The notes below the pieces were generated by a model. That model did no database searches. It worked only from the letters and a program-made list of their open reading frames with translations, and was not told the DNA's origin. From Methanolobus vulcani (GTDB taxonomy: Archaea; Halobacteriota; Methanosarcinia; Methanosarcinales; Methanosarcinaceae): a stretch of DNA of 64,000 nt. Made by a program: the position numbers and the translations under genes. Of the stretch, positions 1 to 9,505 are shown piece after piece. Each line of letters starts with the position of its first letter. Position 1 is the stretch's first letter. Where the stretch lies: positions 124,001-188,000 of the forward strand of contig NZ_VIAQ01000006.1 of assembly GCF_006546655.1 (NCBI RefSeq). Reading direction: 5' to 3'.

Positions 1-43
1 GCTTTTTTAGAAAGAACAAAACTTAGAATTAGGGTGGTATAAC

Positions 44-448
44 ATGACAAAAAAGTGGTTGATATTAATTACAATACTTATGCTTGCAGGTGTGCTTGTC
101 AGTGGATGTGCCGACAACGCAGATGATACTGCAACTGATGAACAGATAGAGGACACGACAACAGAAGATGTTGCAGAAGAATTCACAGATGCAGTTGACT
201 ATGGTATCAGAATGGAATACTATGGTATGATGACACCTTCTGAAATAGAAATTAACAGAGGCGACACATTGGTATGGACAAATTACAAACCACAGAACAC
301 CTTTGTACTCGTTAGTGATGATGGCCTCTTTGAGGACCAGGAAATGTATGTCCACGACACATGCAATTATACATTCACTGAAAGTGGGACTTACACATTC
401 AGTATTGTAGATGTACCTGACATGACCCTTGCGGTCACAGTCAACTGA
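44..448 (+). CDS. Cupredoxin-like lipoprotein lacking copper ligands
   Basis: This 134-residue exported protein starts with a hydrophobic signal and a lipobox ending in Cys22 (LVSGC), so it is probably a lipid-anchored surface protein. An acidic Thr/Asp/Glu linker (about 23-50) follows, then a plastocyanin-like beta domain (about 52-134, with a GTYTF strand near the end). A copper-binding cupredoxin needs His, Cys, His, Met. Here the first His position reads Asn (PQNTF), the Cys/His loop reads SIVDVPDM, and only the last Met remains, so copper binding is unlikely. GGTGG lies just before the ATG. A strong hairpin follows the stop. The fold call is by motif only; the ligand is unknown. Confidence 0.75.
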   Translation: MTKKWLILITILMLAGVLVSGCADNADDTATDEQIEDTTTEDVAEEFTDAVDYGIRMEYYGMMTPSEIEINRGDTLVWTNYKPQNTFVLVSDDGLFEDQEMYVHDTCNYTFTESGTYTFSIVDVPDMTLAVTVN

Positions 449-469
449 TCAGAGAGATTACTCTGATCA
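446..469. terminator. Bidirectional hairpin between convergent genes
   Basis: The sequence shows a perfect 9-bp stem, TGATCAGAG (446-454) and CTCTGATCA (461-469), with a 6-base loop. It overlaps the stop of the lipoprotein gene and sits just before the end of the convergent msrB gene. Its position suggests termination or 3'-end protection of both transcripts. Confidence 0.6.
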
Positions 470-474
470 CTACT

Positions 475-882
475 TTACTTCTCTTTTTTAAAATCCAGTG
501 AAATGGAATTCATGCAGTATCTTTTGCCGGTTGGTGCAGGTCCGTCATCAAAAACATGGCCTAGATGGCTTCCACAACGGCTGCAGACAACCTCTGTCCT
601 TTCCATGAAATTACTGCGGTCTTCTTTTAGCGAGACTTTTTCCTCGGTAATCGGTTTGAAGAAACTTGGCCATCCAGTACCTGAATCATATTTTGCATCT
701 GAACTGAACAACTCCTGACCGCAGGCTGCACAGAGATAAAGCCCTTTTTCCTTATTTGCATAGTATTTTCCAGTAAAAGGCGCTTCTGTACCTTTCTGCC
801 TGAGTACAATGAACTGATCGTTACTCAGTATTTCTTTCCACTGCTTATCTGACTTTTCAATAGTATCTGCCGCATCTGCCAT
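475..882 (-). CDS. msrB: Peptide-methionine (R)-S-oxide reductase MsrB
   Basis: The enzyme reduces the R form of methionine sulfoxide in proteins, a cytoplasmic oxidative-damage repair step. At 135 residues it is the normal length for a stand-alone MsrB. Two CxxC pairs (Cys51/54 and Cys100/103) form the structural zinc site. The GTGWPSF block and the C-terminal RYCMNS motif with catalytic Cys123 are intact. GGGAG precedes the ATG. It is monocistronic and convergent with the upstream lipoprotein gene. No MsrA is present in this window. Confidence 0.95.
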   Translation of the reverse strand: MADAADTIEKSDKQWKEILSNDQFIVLRQKGTEAPFTGKYYANKEKGLYLCAACGQELFSSDAKYDSGTGWPSFFKPITEEKVSLKEDRSNFMERTEVVCSRCGSHLGHVFDDGPAPTGKRYCMNSISLDFKKEK

Positions 883-1065
883 ATTTAAACTCCCATTGAA
901 ATGGTGAGGGTATTAGAATAAAAAGATGTTGTAACACAAAAAAATAATAGTGAGTTGGCAAAATAAGCAGATACATATAAATATTATTTTTGAGAGAGTA
1001 TATACTGTTGAACAAAATCACAAGATTAAAGTTCAATATTTGGATTTGATCACAGGGGAAATAAC

Positions 1066-1395
1066 ATGTCGGATTGGATTTACTACTATGAAGACAATAA
1101 GCAGACAGCATTGAAGAGAATAAATAACATGGCTCTATCTAATGGTTACAGCCGTGAGCTAAACTGCTGGGTAAACAAATACCTGGATCCTTTTTCAGTT
1201 GCAAGAACAATTGCTGAAGAGAGAAGAAGAAGTCTGGATCCTTTTTCCAGAATTCGTATGGAAGCGGAAAAAGATCTTGAATTCACATTGCTCAGAGCAA
1301 ATAAAAAAGACAGGAACAACTGTGATATCATCTTCTTTGAAAGCAATCTCTTGCTTATGTTCAATCTTATGCTAAAACATATAAGAACTGCATAA
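1066..1395 (+). CDS. Hypothetical protein with repeated LDPFS motif
   Basis: I do not recognise this 109-residue soluble protein. It is charged, with many Arg, Glu and Lys, and contains two copies of an LDPFSxxR motif about 16 residues apart (near residues 41 and 57). At DNA level both copies carry ctggatccttttt, so a short internal duplication is likely. The start is supported by AGGGGA 7 bases before the ATG and an AT-rich TATA-like stretch near 972-985. It is a single-gene unit between msrB and the MATE exporter. There is no signal peptide or membrane segment. Confidence 0.6.
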   Translation: MSDWIYYYEDNKQTALKRINNMALSNGYSRELNCWVNKYLDPFSVARTIAEERRRSLDPFSRIRMEAEKDLEFTLLRANKKDRNNCDIIFFESNLLLMFNLMLKHIRTA

Positions 1396-1521
1396 ACCAA
1401 TTCAGGAGAAATCTTCCCAATAAACCATAAATGTAATTACCAGAAAAAACGGAAGAAAAGGGATAAATATACCTATTCTGTCTATAGTTTCATCCCCTTT
1501 TCCGGGAAGAAGGCATACTCA

Positions 1522-2958
1522 TTGCACGAAAGAAGTAAACTTTTAGCTGACGAGAACATAGGCAAGCTTCTTTTCAAATTATCTGCACCTGCCACAGTGG
1601 GAATGCTGGTACAGGCCCTTTACAACATTGTGGATACTGTTTTTGTAGGGCAGGCTCTCGGTGAGAACAGCGTTCAGGGTATTGCCGGAATATCCATAGC
1701 TTTCCCGATAATGATGGTAATCATGGCTATCTCACTTGCCATTGGAATTGGCGGGGCTTCTATGATATCCCGCAGTCTTGGAGAAGGAAATCAGGAAAGA
1801 GCAGAGAATGTGATGGGGAACGTTCTGTCACTGGTCCTGATTATGAGCACATTTATCATCATTTCAGGTAGTATTTTCCTGACACCTCTTCTGAAATTGT
1901 TTGGAGCAACGGACACGATTCTGCCCTATGCTACCGAATACATGACAGTTATACTGCATGGTTCAGTGTTCTTCATGTTCGCACTTGCCATGAACAATGT
2001 TGTACGTTCAGAAGGGAATGCAAAGGTTGCAATGTACACAATGCTAGTTTCAGCTCTTGTAAATGTGATTCTTGACCCTTTATTCATTTTCAAATCAGGA
2101 TATATTGAATTCAATTTCCTTGCAGATAAACTGGGAATCGCAGTTCAACCACTCTATTTACATGGTTTCGGACTGGGAGTTAAAGGTGCAGCCATTGCAA
2201 CAATTCTTGCACAGGCAACAGGAGCCTTATTCCTTATATGGTATTTCGCTTCCGGAAACTCTAGTCTTCGCTTTCATTTGAAGAATCTTATACCAAAATC
2301 TGATATCGCCTTTGAGAGTATTTCCATCGGAATGGGACCACTTGCCAGAAATGCCTCAAGCAGCCTTGTTGTTATCGTACTGAATAATATACTCCTCATC
2401 TATGGAGGAGGAGATGTGGCAATTGCCATTTACGGTGTTGTTAACCGCCTTTTCATGTTCACGTTCATGCCAATGTACGGTATTGTCCAGGGACTCCAGC
2501 CTATTGTAGGTTTCAATTATGGAGCAAAAAAGTTTTCCAGAGTAATGGAATCTGTTAAGCTTTCCATGATGGTCACCACCACCATGGCTGTTGTAGGCTT
2601 TATAGTGCTTCTTGCATTCCCGGGAGAGCTTTTCGGTATATTCACATCTGACAATCAGTTGATATCATCAGGTGCATCTGCCACCAGAATAATGATACTG
2701 GCACTTCCACTTGTGGGATTCCAGGTGGTGGGAGCATCACTTTACCAGGCTATTGGCAAAGCCTTACCGTCATTTGTTCTTGCTATGAGCAGACAACTGT
2801 TATTCCTTATTCCACTGGTGATCATCCTTCCGAATTTCTTCCAGCTTACAGGTGTGTGGCTGGCGTTTCCACTATCCGATGGCCTATCGTTCCTGCTTAC
2901 ATTTGTGATGGTATTAAAGGAATTCAAGATTCTCACGAGGCTTGATAGTAGTTCCTGA
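1522..2958 (+). CDS. MATE family multidrug efflux transporter
   Basis: A polytopic membrane protein of 478 residues with about 12 hydrophobic segments, the standard MATE size. It starts with the typical [22 protein letters not shown]-type N-terminus and has two homologous halves; the second begins near the segment containing [17 protein letters not shown] proteins export cationic compounds in exchange for Na+ or H+. The start is TTG; no ATG fits, and the conserved N-terminus begins within 10 residues. The substrate cannot be told from sequence. It stands alone, about 50 bases ahead of gpmI, with a different likely role. Confidence 0.9.
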   Translation: MHERSKLLADENIGKLLFKLSAPATVGMLVQALYNIVDTVFVGQALGENSVQGIAGISIAFPIMMVIMAISLAIGIGGASMISRSLGEGNQERAENVMGNVLSLVLIMSTFIIISGSIFLTPLLKLFGATDTILPYATEYMTVILHGSVFFMFALAMNNVVRSEGNAKVAMYTMLVSALVNVILDPLFIFKSGYIEFNFLADKLGIAVQPLYLHGFGLGVKGAAIATILAQATGALFLIWYFASGNSSLRFHLKNLIPKSDIAFESISIGMGPLARNASSSLVVIVLNNILLIYGGGDVAIAIYGVVNRLFMFTFMPMYGIVQGLQPIVGFNYGAKKFSRVMESVKLSMMVTTTMAVVGFIVLLAFPGELFGIFTSDNQLISSGASATRIMILALPLVGFQVVGASLYQAIGKALPSFVLAMSRQLLFLIPLVIILPNFFQLTGVWLAFPLSDGLSFLLTFVMVLKEFKILTRLDSSS

Positions 2959-3005
2959 TCGGCCGATACAATGCATTTAAAAAGCATCGGAACAATTCAG
3001 AATTC

Positions 3006-4550
3006 ATGTCATACGAGAATGGACCACTTTTACTGATGATAATTGACGGCTGGGGATATACAACCGAAGAAAAAGGAAATGCAGTAATGGCTGCAAACAC
3101 CCCGGTTCTTGATACACTTGTGGAAAAATATCCATCATGCTTATTACAGGTTTCAGGCGAGGGTGTAGGACTTCCTGAGGGACAGATGGGAAACTCAGAA
3201 GTAGGACACCTTAACATCGGTGCTGGCAGAATAATCTACCAGGATCTCACACGCATAAATAAGGACATAAAAGAAGGCTCTTTTTTCAAAAACCAGATCT
3301 TGCTTGAAGCCATGGAAAATGTGAAGAAAAACAACTCAGCAATGCACCTTATGGGACTTTTCTCATACGGTGGTGTTCACAGTCACATGGACCACATGAG
3401 AGCACTTGTGGAAATGGCAAAGAAAGAAGGTGTTGAAAGAGTTTACATTCACGCATTCCTCGATGGCAGGGATGTTCCACCTCAGACTGCACTTGAGGAT
3501 ATGAAATCTCACGAGGAATTCTGCAAAAGCACAGGTGCAAAGACGGCAACTGTAAGTGGCAGATATTATGCAATGGACCGTGATAAGCGATGGGATCGTA
3601 CACAACTGGCATACGATGCACTGACACTCGGTGAAGGAATCCTTGCAGAAGATGCAGTTTCAGCCGTGAGCATGGCTTATGAGAGAGGCGAGAATGACGA
3701 ATTTGTAAAGCCTACTGTTGTTACAGATGAAAATGGGAAACCTGTGGCAACTGTAAAAGATGGAGACTCTGTGATCTTTTTCAATTTCCGTCCTGACAGG
3801 GCAAGACAGATGACCTATGCATTCGTGAATGATGACTTTGATGGATTTGAAAGAAAGGAAAGACCACAGGTTCACTACGTCTGTATGGCTGAATATGATG
3901 AAAATCTGGATATTCCAATCGCATACCCGCCAGAAACCATTACCAACACACTTGGAGAAGTCCTTAGCAAGAATCAGAAAAAGCAGCTCCGAATAGCTGA
4001 AACTGAAAAGTATGCTCATGTGACATTCTTTTTCAACGGTGGTGTGGAAAAGGAAAATGAAGGCGAAGACAGGTGTCTTGTATCTTCACCGGACGTTGCC
4101 ACTTATGATCTTAAACCAGAGATGAGTGCTTATGAAGTGACAGACCAGCTTCTTGAAAAGATACAGTCCGGCAAGTATGATGCTATAATTCTCAATTTTG
4201 CCAACATGGATATGGTCGGTCACACCGGAATCGTGGATGCAGCCATCAAAGCAATCGAAGCTGTGGATAAATGTGTTGGAAAGATCATCGATGCAATAAT
4301 CGAAAAAGGTGGAGCTGCACTCATAACAGCAGATCATGGAAATGCTGAGAAGATGATTGATTACGAAACAGGCAAGCCACACACTGCACACACATCAAAT
4401 CCTGTAAGGTGTCTTCTTGTAAATGGTCCGGTGGGAGCAAAATTGCATGATGGTAAGCTTTCCGACCTTGCACCAACAATGCTTGAGATAATGAAAATAG
4501 AACAGCCTGCCGAGATGACAGGAATTTCACTTATCACAAAAGACAATTGA
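3006..4550 (+). CDS. gpmI: 2,3-bisphosphoglycerate-independent phosphoglycerate mutase
   Basis: The enzyme interconverts 3- and 2-phosphoglycerate in glycolysis and gluconeogenesis; in methanogens the main flux is gluconeogenic. The 514-residue length is the bacterial GpmI type, not the shorter archaeal ApgM type. The phosphoserine nucleophile Ser64 lies in [18 protein letters not shown] and [12 protein letters not shown] supply the metal ligands of the alkaline-phosphatase fold. The upstream ribosome binding site is weak. It ends in a convergent hairpin shared with the FEN-1 gene. Confidence 0.95.
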   Translation: MSYENGPLLLMIIDGWGYTTEEKGNAVMAANTPVLDTLVEKYPSCLLQVSGEGVGLPEGQMGNSEVGHLNIGAGRIIYQDLTRINKDIKEGSFFKNQILLEAMENVKKNNSAMHLMGLFSYGGVHSHMDHMRALVEMAKKEGVERVYIHAFLDGRDVPPQTALEDMKSHEEFCKSTGAKTATVSGRYYAMDRDKRWDRTQLAYDALTLGEGILAEDAVSAVSMAYERGENDEFVKPTVVTDENGKPVATVKDGDSVIFFNFRPDRARQMTYAFVNDDFDGFERKERPQVHYVCMAEYDENLDIPIAYPPETITNTLGEVLSKNQKKQLRIAETEKYAHVTFFFNGGVEKENEGEDRCLVSSPDVATYDLKPEMSAYEVTDQLLEKIQSGKYDAIILNFANMDMVGHTGIVDAAIKAIEAVDKCVGKIIDAIIEKGGAALITADHGNAEKMIDYETGKPHTAHTSNPVRCLLVNGPVGAKLHDGKLSDLAPTMLEIMKIEQPAEMTGISLITKDN

Positions 4551-4572
4551 ATCTTAGATTAATCTAGAATTA

Positions 4573-4590
4573 GGTTCTATATTTAGAACC
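4573..4590. terminator. Bidirectional hairpin between gpmI and fen
   Basis: A perfect 7-bp stem GGTTCTA/TAGAACC encloses a 4-base loop and overlaps the stop codon of the FEN-1 gene. A second dyad, TAGATTAATCTA, lies just before it at 4555-4566. Placement between convergent genes suggests transcript ends on both strands. Confidence 0.55.
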
Positions 4591-5599
4591 ACTTATCAAG
4601 GGTACTCTGATCGCTTCCTAATGAAGCTTCGAGGCGTTCCAGAGCCTTTGTTACCCTGTCCTCTGAGAAATCATGCTCTCCACAGAGGAAAGATATTACT
4701 GCTGATGAATCAGGTTTATTCCATTTGAGAGAATAATCATCTGTAACTGGTGGGGATTTGAAAAACTCTTTGATCCCTTCGAGATTCTCTATTTCCAGAC
4801 CTTTTTCCTGAAGAATGTTCTCTATGCTGCCGTATTCTTTCACGAGTTTGAGAGCTGTCTTTGGACCAACACCCTCGATACCGTCATTATAATCGGTTCC
4901 GACACAAAGAGCAATATCAATAAGTTGTGACTGGTTTATTCCCAATTCATCCAGGTTTTCCTTAAGATCGATAAGTTCAGGTTTGACATCTACATAGATA
5001 TTCTTCTTTGGGAGTTTTCTCTTACCTGAAACTGTCAGGTTCCTGACAACTTTTGGGGAACCGAAAAGCAGTGAATCGTAATCCTGAGATGCAATTCTGT
5101 CAGCATCTCCTTTTTTGACCATGTAGGCTGCCTGTGCCTCACCTTCTGATGGTGCATCAACATAAGGAATACCCATTGCGGTTAGCAACTTCTTAGAATC
5201 TTCAACAATTGTTGCATCAACTCTGGCAGATGCTTGAGCGTATTTGTAGGCCTCTTCAGCAAGGCCTTGTTCCTTTGCTTCTGCCCATTTTGCTTTAGCA
5301 TTTTCACGGACTTCAGTCCGCTTCTGTATAGTTGAGTATTTGAACTCAGGTGGCTTGCCATCGAAAACAAAAACAGGTTTCACTCCGGCTTCAACAATAT
5401 TGGTCATCCTGTAAAGGATACCGGACAGATGTGATGTAATGTTCCCCTGTGAATCTTTCAGGGGAGTGCCATCTCTCTGACGAATTATACTTAAGAATTG
5501 ATAAAGTGTATTAAAGGCGTCAATCGCCACAACGTTTAATGAAAGGTCAGATACTTCAATCGTGCTCCTTTTTAGGAGCTCTCCTATATCAACACCCAT
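4583..5599 (-). CDS. fen: Flap endonuclease 1
   Basis: Structure-specific 5' nuclease that removes flaps during Okazaki-fragment maturation and long-patch base excision repair. At 338 residues it is the normal archaeal length. The N-terminal XPG domain carries [10 protein letters not shown], and the internal XPG domain has the acidic cluster PSEGEAQAA and [11 protein letters not shown]. The H3TH DNA-binding helix reads [19 protein letters not shown]. The last eight residues, QSTLDKWF, are a canonical PIP box for the PCNA clamp. The next upstream gene lies 32 bases away on the same strand, so co-transcription is possible. Confidence 0.97.
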   Translation of the reverse strand: MGVDIGELLKRSTIEVSDLSLNVVAIDAFNTLYQFLSIIRQRDGTPLKDSQGNITSHLSGILYRMTNIVEAGVKPVFVFDGKPPEFKYSTIQKRTEVRENAKAKWAEAKEQGLAEEAYKYAQASARVDATIVEDSKKLLTAMGIPYVDAPSEGEAQAAYMVKKGDADRIASQDYDSLLFGSPKVVRNLTVSGKRKLPKKNIYVDVKPELIDLKENLDELGINQSQLIDIALCVGTDYNDGIEGVGPKTALKLVKEYGSIENILQEKGLEIENLEGIKEFFKSPPVTDDYSLKWNKPDSSAVISFLCGEHDFSEDRVTKALERLEASLGSDQSTLDKWF

Positions 5600-5631
5600 G
5601 AAGAATCGTATAATTTTGATATTGAAACCTT

Positions 5632-5946
5632 TCAGGCTTCAGTTGTTATAAGTCCATTGCATTCAAGTCTTACATCGATAACAGAATCATCGTTTGCATC
5701 GATCTTTCCGACTTTAAGGATATTTCCTACCCTGTCAATAAGTTGTGTTTTAGTAATCTGTACCTGGTGGATATCATTTGTATCTCTGTTTTTGTGTACC
5801 ACCACTAGACTATGCTGATCGGTCCCAATCTTACTTAACTTTGACATCATGTTCTTCACAAGCTGTTCAAAGTCAGAGTAGATAAGAATCTCAGAACATT
5901 TTCCGGCTTTTTTGATAATCCCAATAGGTTCTAAATTAATGCGCAT
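5632..5946 (-). CDS. Conserved hypothetical protein upstream of fen
   Basis: A 104-residue soluble protein I cannot assign. It starts with a beta-strand-rich stretch ([12 protein letters not shown]) followed by a helix ([13 protein letters not shown]) and a two-stranded C-terminal region. A GAGGTG motif 5 bases upstream fixes the ATG. It ends 32 bases before the flap endonuclease and probably shares its transcript. The opening IGIIKKAG resembles the start of TrmO-type tRNA methyltransferases, but the rest does not match, so no function is claimed. Confidence 0.65.
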   Translation of the reverse strand: MRINLEPIGIIKKAGKCSEILIYSDFEQLVKNMMSKLSKIGTDQHSLVVVHKNRDTNDIHQVQITKTQLIDRVGNILKVGKIDANDDSVIDVRLECNGLITTEA

Positions 5947-6048
5947 ATACGCACCTCTTATAGATAGAAAATATTACTCTACATTCTACTACAACCTAGT
6001 TAATATGGTTTTCGGAACTTAGAACAGTATCATTATTATGATAACAAA

Positions 6049-6372
6049 TTACCTGTACCTTCGCCTGTCCATTGAATCCATTACATCATCCATCTTGATG
6101 AGGACCTCATTCATACGTGAATCAAGGTTATTTTCCACACTCTGAATATTGATCCTTAAAGAACGCTCTTTTGCTTCAAGCATATTGTCGATCTTACGCA
6201 GACGCATATCTACCAAAAGGATCATGGCAGCCAGCGCACCAACCATTACCATTGCAGAAAGTATGATCAAAGCATTTGCAGGACTGTATTTGAATCTACC
6301 AAGCCATTCGTATGTAAGTACAAACGAAGACACGACCATTACAACTGAGAATAATATTTCTCTGGTTTCCAT
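6049..6372 (-). CDS. Two-TM membrane protein with coiled-coil tail
   Basis: A 107-residue protein with two hydrophobic segments (about 7-24 and 33-55), then a charged helical tail (about 58-104) with heptad-like Leu/Met/Ile spacing and a basic end (MDRRRYR). This resembles small archaeal membrane scaffold proteins, but I recognise no family. GGGA precedes the ATG. It is divergent from the intramembrane protease gene, with an AT-rich shared intergenic region of about 150 bases. Confidence 0.6.
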   Translation of the reverse strand: METREILFSVVMVVSSFVLTYEWLGRFKYSPANALIILSAMVMVGALAAMILLVDMRLRKIDNMLEAKERSLRINIQSVENNLDSRMNEVLIKMDDVMDSMDRRRYR

Positions 6373-6521
6373 TATGTTCCCTCATTCTTAATATGGACTT
6401 TTTTGCTATTTATATTATTTAACTCTATTTTTTAAAAAGAGAATCACTTAAATACTGAACAGAGTATTTACTATACATTATTATATAATATTCAATGATT
6501 TATATATTTGGAGTTGCTTAG

Positions 6522-7424
6522 TTGAGTTCTGAAAAGACGGTATTCAAAGATTACGTTCCAATGCTTGTTATGGCGGGCATTATTCTGGTGGTACAGATCA
6601 CGGCACTGCTTCTGGCTGCGCCAATGAACGCAAACGACATGCAGGCTTTTGAAGACCCGGACTCGACTTCAAATGCAATATACTACATAGGCGTCATCCT
6701 TGTATTTACCGGCTTTTTGCTGCTGGCTATCAAAAAGAACATGGAATGGGTAATACAGTTAGTAATTCTACTTGCTGTAGGAGCCACTATGTACTACGTC
6801 TTCTATGCACTGCTTTCACTTGCAGACATCTCAGTCATGACAAACAATGTAGCATCAGGACTTGTAGCTGCTATACTTACAGTATTGCTCTATAAGTTCC
6901 CGGAATGGTATGTCATCGATGTAGTAGGACTTATTATCGGAGCCGGGGCCAGTGCGATATTTGGAATATCACTATCCATCCTGCCGGTTATTGTGCTTCT
7001 GGCACTGCTGGCAATCTATGATGCAATATCCGTTTACAAGACAAAGCACATGATAGACCTTGCAGAAGGAGTAATGGACCTTCACCTTCCAATTCTCTTT
7101 GTGATTCCAAAACACCTGAAGTACTCATTCATTGAGGACTCACTCAATAAGGAAGAAGGAAAAGAGAAAGAAGCATTCTTCATGGGACTTGGAGATGCTA
7201 TAATGCCAACGATCCTTGTAGTTTCAGCAAATGTTTTCCTTGAACACACAGGATTCATATCCTACCCTGCCATCGGCGCAATGATAGGAACTATCATAGG
7301 ATTTATGGCTCTTACAATACTTGTCATGAGAGGAAAACCTCAGGCTGGCCTTCCGTTCCTTAACAGCGGAGTTATACTGGGATACTTAGCAGGAGTGCTG
7401 CTTAGCGGAGCACCACTCTACTAA
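6522..7424 (+). CDS. Presenilin/signal peptide peptidase family intramembrane aspartyl protease
   Basis: A 300-residue protein with about nine transmembrane segments, the size of archaeal presenilin homologues. The two catalytic aspartates are present: Asp167 in the YD motif (AIYDAISVY) and Asp225 in GLGD. A GLPFL segment (276-280) occupies the place of the family PAL motif. These proteases cut substrates inside the membrane, for example leftover signal peptides. The start is TTG; transcripts should begin from an AT-rich promoter region at about 6470-6505. The gene is convergent with the MCR-activation operon. The substrate is unknown. Confidence 0.85.
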   Translation: MSSEKTVFKDYVPMLVMAGIILVVQITALLLAAPMNANDMQAFEDPDSTSNAIYYIGVILVFTGFLLLAIKKNMEWVIQLVILLAVGATMYYVFYALLSLADISVMTNNVASGLVAAILTVLLYKFPEWYVIDVVGLIIGAGASAIFGISLSILPVIVLLALLAIYDAISVYKTKHMIDLAEGVMDLHLPILFVIPKHLKYSFIEDSLNKEEGKEKEAFFMGLGDAIMPTILVVSANVFLEHTGFISYPAIGAMIGTIIGFMALTILVMRGKPQAGLPFLNSGVILGYLAGVLLSGAPLY

Positions 7425-7462
7425 TCTCTTTTTTAAATATACCTTAAGAAAAGAAAAATAAT

Positions 7463-7930
7463 TCAGTCTTCCTCTGGAAGTTCTGAATTAATATTACACA
7501 TTGTACAGTTTGAAGACGGGGCAATGCCCTGTTCATCTTCAGTAAAAACAGAATCTACTGAGCGGGTGCCTTCTGCAAGAACCGCTGCTGTTGATACACT
7601 GCTGGCTATGAGAACAGAATCGAATATCTCTTCTTTTGAGACACCGAGCCGTTTTGCAACTCTCACGTGAGTTTTCAGACAGTGCTCACAACGAAGTGCT
7701 GATGCCACTGCAATGCTGATAAGTTCCACGGTCTTAGGGTCCATGCGTTTGAATTCGCGCATAACACTATTCTCGTAGATCATCCGCGATATGAAAATTT
7801 CCGGCATATCCTTCATAAAATTAGTAATATATGGAATTTCTCCATATCTTTTCTCGACATCCGCCAGAATTTCATCGACAGCATCCTCTGGCTCTTTATC
7901 AAGGAGCTCTTTGATTTTTTCAAGTTCCAT
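7463..7930 (-). CDS. Carboxymuconolactone decarboxylase/AhpD-like redox protein
   Basis: A 155-residue all-helical protein of the CMD/AhpD fold. The redox motif Cys81-x-x-Cys84 with a following His88 (CEHCLKTH) matches AhpD-type disulfide reductases. A second pair, Cys142/Cys145 (CTMC), sits in a tail after the domain. AGGGG with correct spacing selects the ATG at 7930; an upstream in-frame TTG at 7963 is unlikely. It is the last gene of the marker-protein operon, 36 bases after mmp7, which suggests (inference) a thiol or redox role near methyl-coenzyme M reductase activation. Peroxide defence is the alternative. Confidence 0.8.
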   Translation of the reverse strand: MELEKIKELLDKEPEDAVDEILADVEKRYGEIPYITNFMKDMPEIFISRMIYENSVMREFKRMDPKTVELISIAVASALRCEHCLKTHVRVAKRLGVSKEEIFDSVLIASSVSTAAVLAEGTRSVDSVFTEDEQGIAPSSNCTMCNINSELPEED

Positions 7931-7966
7931 AATAACCCCTAATAAGTTCAAACCTTTTATCAAGCT

Positions 7967-8905
7967 TTAAGTTGAGAATCCAACCTCAGATTCACGTTTG
8001 ATCTTGACCAATATATAATTTTTCATACGGGATTTTGTGATGGTTGCCATATCAGAAAGCCTGACACCTTCATCAAATTCAAGGTTCTCTACTCTTTCAT
8101 GGAACTCATCATACGGAAGCTTCACACGAAGACCATCGAGCTGAAGAGTTACAGGCGCAGGAGAGAACACATCAAATATCTCAGGTATCTGTTCATGTAT
8201 CTCTTTCATAACCCTGGGCGGAAGCACTGCAAGCGGGTCCTTTGCAAGGTCCTCACGCATTTTCTCCACAACTTCCACGACCTTCTCGAGCAAATTATCA
8301 AGGGAACTGAGTTCTCCTGGTTTCCTCAGACGATGGGCAACCCTGCCGATACCACCAACATAGAGATCCGCACCGACAACTTCCTCGGTCTTTATGTCAT
8401 GAGGGCCTCCGGCAACAATCTTCGGAACAGTCACACCTTCAAGAAGCTTTGGTTTCTTGTTCTTGATACAATCTGCAAATGTACCGAATGAGAATACCGC
8501 AAGGTCATGCTCATTAATGAGTTTTCTCTCGTAGTTATCAGAAAGTGAGACCCTTCTACCCATTCCTCTTGCAAGACCGATCATATTGGTGTTTCCGCCA
8601 CCTCTGCGCATGAATTCCGCAACATCACATGCAGAATGCGGAAGGTGGTGAGAAGCAAGAGTCGGAGAAACCACAGCGATCTCAGTTCCGGTAAGTGGAG
8701 CACGTTCCAGCTTGCCAAGAAGTTTCTTCCCGAGTTCTTCGATAAGATGAACATCATCTCTTGGGATGAGCATCACAAGAGTAACTTCTGTGGCTGCCGG
8801 GACTTTCTGAATAAGATAGCCTCCAAGGTCTTCCAGAAGTTCGGTGATAAGAGTATGCTGGTGAATTCCACCTTCATAAATATAAGGTTCAAGAACTGCT
8901 GCCAT
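7967..8905 (-). CDS. mmp7: Methanogenesis marker protein 7
   Basis: A 312-residue cytoplasmic protein found only in methanogens and relatives. As I recall the literature, Mmp7 purifies with component A2, McrC, Mmp3 and Mmp17 in the complex that activates methyl-coenzyme M reductase. Recognisable stretches include VSPTLASHHLPHSACDVAEFMRR and a Gly-rich RRGGGNTNMIG loop. Cysteines at the HSACD and TFADCIK sites are candidate cluster ligands. The ATG overlaps the mmp17 stop by one base (TAATG), indicating translational coupling. Confidence 0.93.
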   Translation of the reverse strand: MAAVLEPYIYEGGIHQHTLITELLEDLGGYLIQKVPAATEVTLVMLIPRDDVHLIEELGKKLLGKLERAPLTGTEIAVVSPTLASHHLPHSACDVAEFMRRGGGNTNMIGLARGMGRRVSLSDNYERKLINEHDLAVFSFGTFADCIKNKKPKLLEGVTVPKIVAGGPHDIKTEEVVGADLYVGGIGRVAHRLRKPGELSSLDNLLEKVVEVVEKMREDLAKDPLAVLPPRVMKEIHEQIPEIFDVFSPAPVTLQLDGLRVKLPYDEFHERVENLEFDEGVRLSDMATITKSRMKNYILVKIKRESEVGFST

Positions 8906-9501
8906 TATTCATCCTCCTGAAGTTCCGTTGCAATGTCCTGCGCTTCCTGTATCCATTCTTTTTTGAGAATATCCTCGGTTGCAGCGAATACAAAAACATG
9001 CTTATCCATTGAATGATAACGTACCCTGAATCCTTCCGGAGTAGCGCGGATAGCCATTTCAACAAGCCTTGACTGGAGAGTCTTCTGAGGGTCTGCCACA
9101 ACAAGGTTTCGCAGGAATTCCACCTCTTCATCCAGCTCCTCCACAGTCAGGATAAGGGTTTTCCTTTCCGGCTGGCGTATCCCTGCACGTCCGTATTTTG
9201 CCCAGAGTTGTTCAAGTAATTCAGGAAGGTATTTTTCCTGTTCTATTGAAATTGTGACTTCTTTAGTCAAATGATTTGTAACATCGACACTACCCATATC
9301 GGATACTTTGACTTTTGGCTGGCTGCCCCTGAGAATTATAGCCATAAGGAAAAGGGATTCCTCTGGTCTAACTCTCACCTTTATTCTACCAATAGCACCG
9401 CCAAGCATCAGTTCGGTAATCACGTCCGCAACTATGCTCTTGTAGGCATCACCCTCTTCCGGTACCGTGGACTCTACAATGAAAGTCTCAAGAGGTTCCA
9501 T
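8905..9501 (-). CDS. mmp17: Methanogenesis marker protein 17
   Basis: A 198-residue protein, a reported component of the MCR activation complex together with Mmp3 and Mmp7. It begins MEPLETFIVESTV. The start at 9501 is chosen because GGAGGAG lies 7 bases upstream and it follows the mmp15 stop by four bases; an in-frame extension to 9540 would run through mmp15 coding sequence. There are no cysteine pairs or membrane segments, so a structural or adaptor role is plausible. The stop overlaps the mmp7 start. Confidence 0.92.
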   Translation of the reverse strand: MEPLETFIVESTVPEEGDAYKSIVADVITELMLGGAIGRIKVRVRPEESLFLMAIILRGSQPKVKVSDMGSVDVTNHLTKEVTISIEQEKYLPELLEQLWAKYGRAGIRQPERKTLILTVEELDEEVEFLRNLVVADPQKTLQSRLVEMAIRATPEGFRVRYHSMDKHVFVFAATEDILKKEWIQEAQDIATELQEDE

Positions 9502-9505
9502 AGAA

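Noticed and set aside
2958-2967. Palindrome ATCGGCCGAT after the MATE gene
   Set aside because: Only 10 bases with no loop or T-run, so it cannot form a normal terminator hairpin; likely chance.
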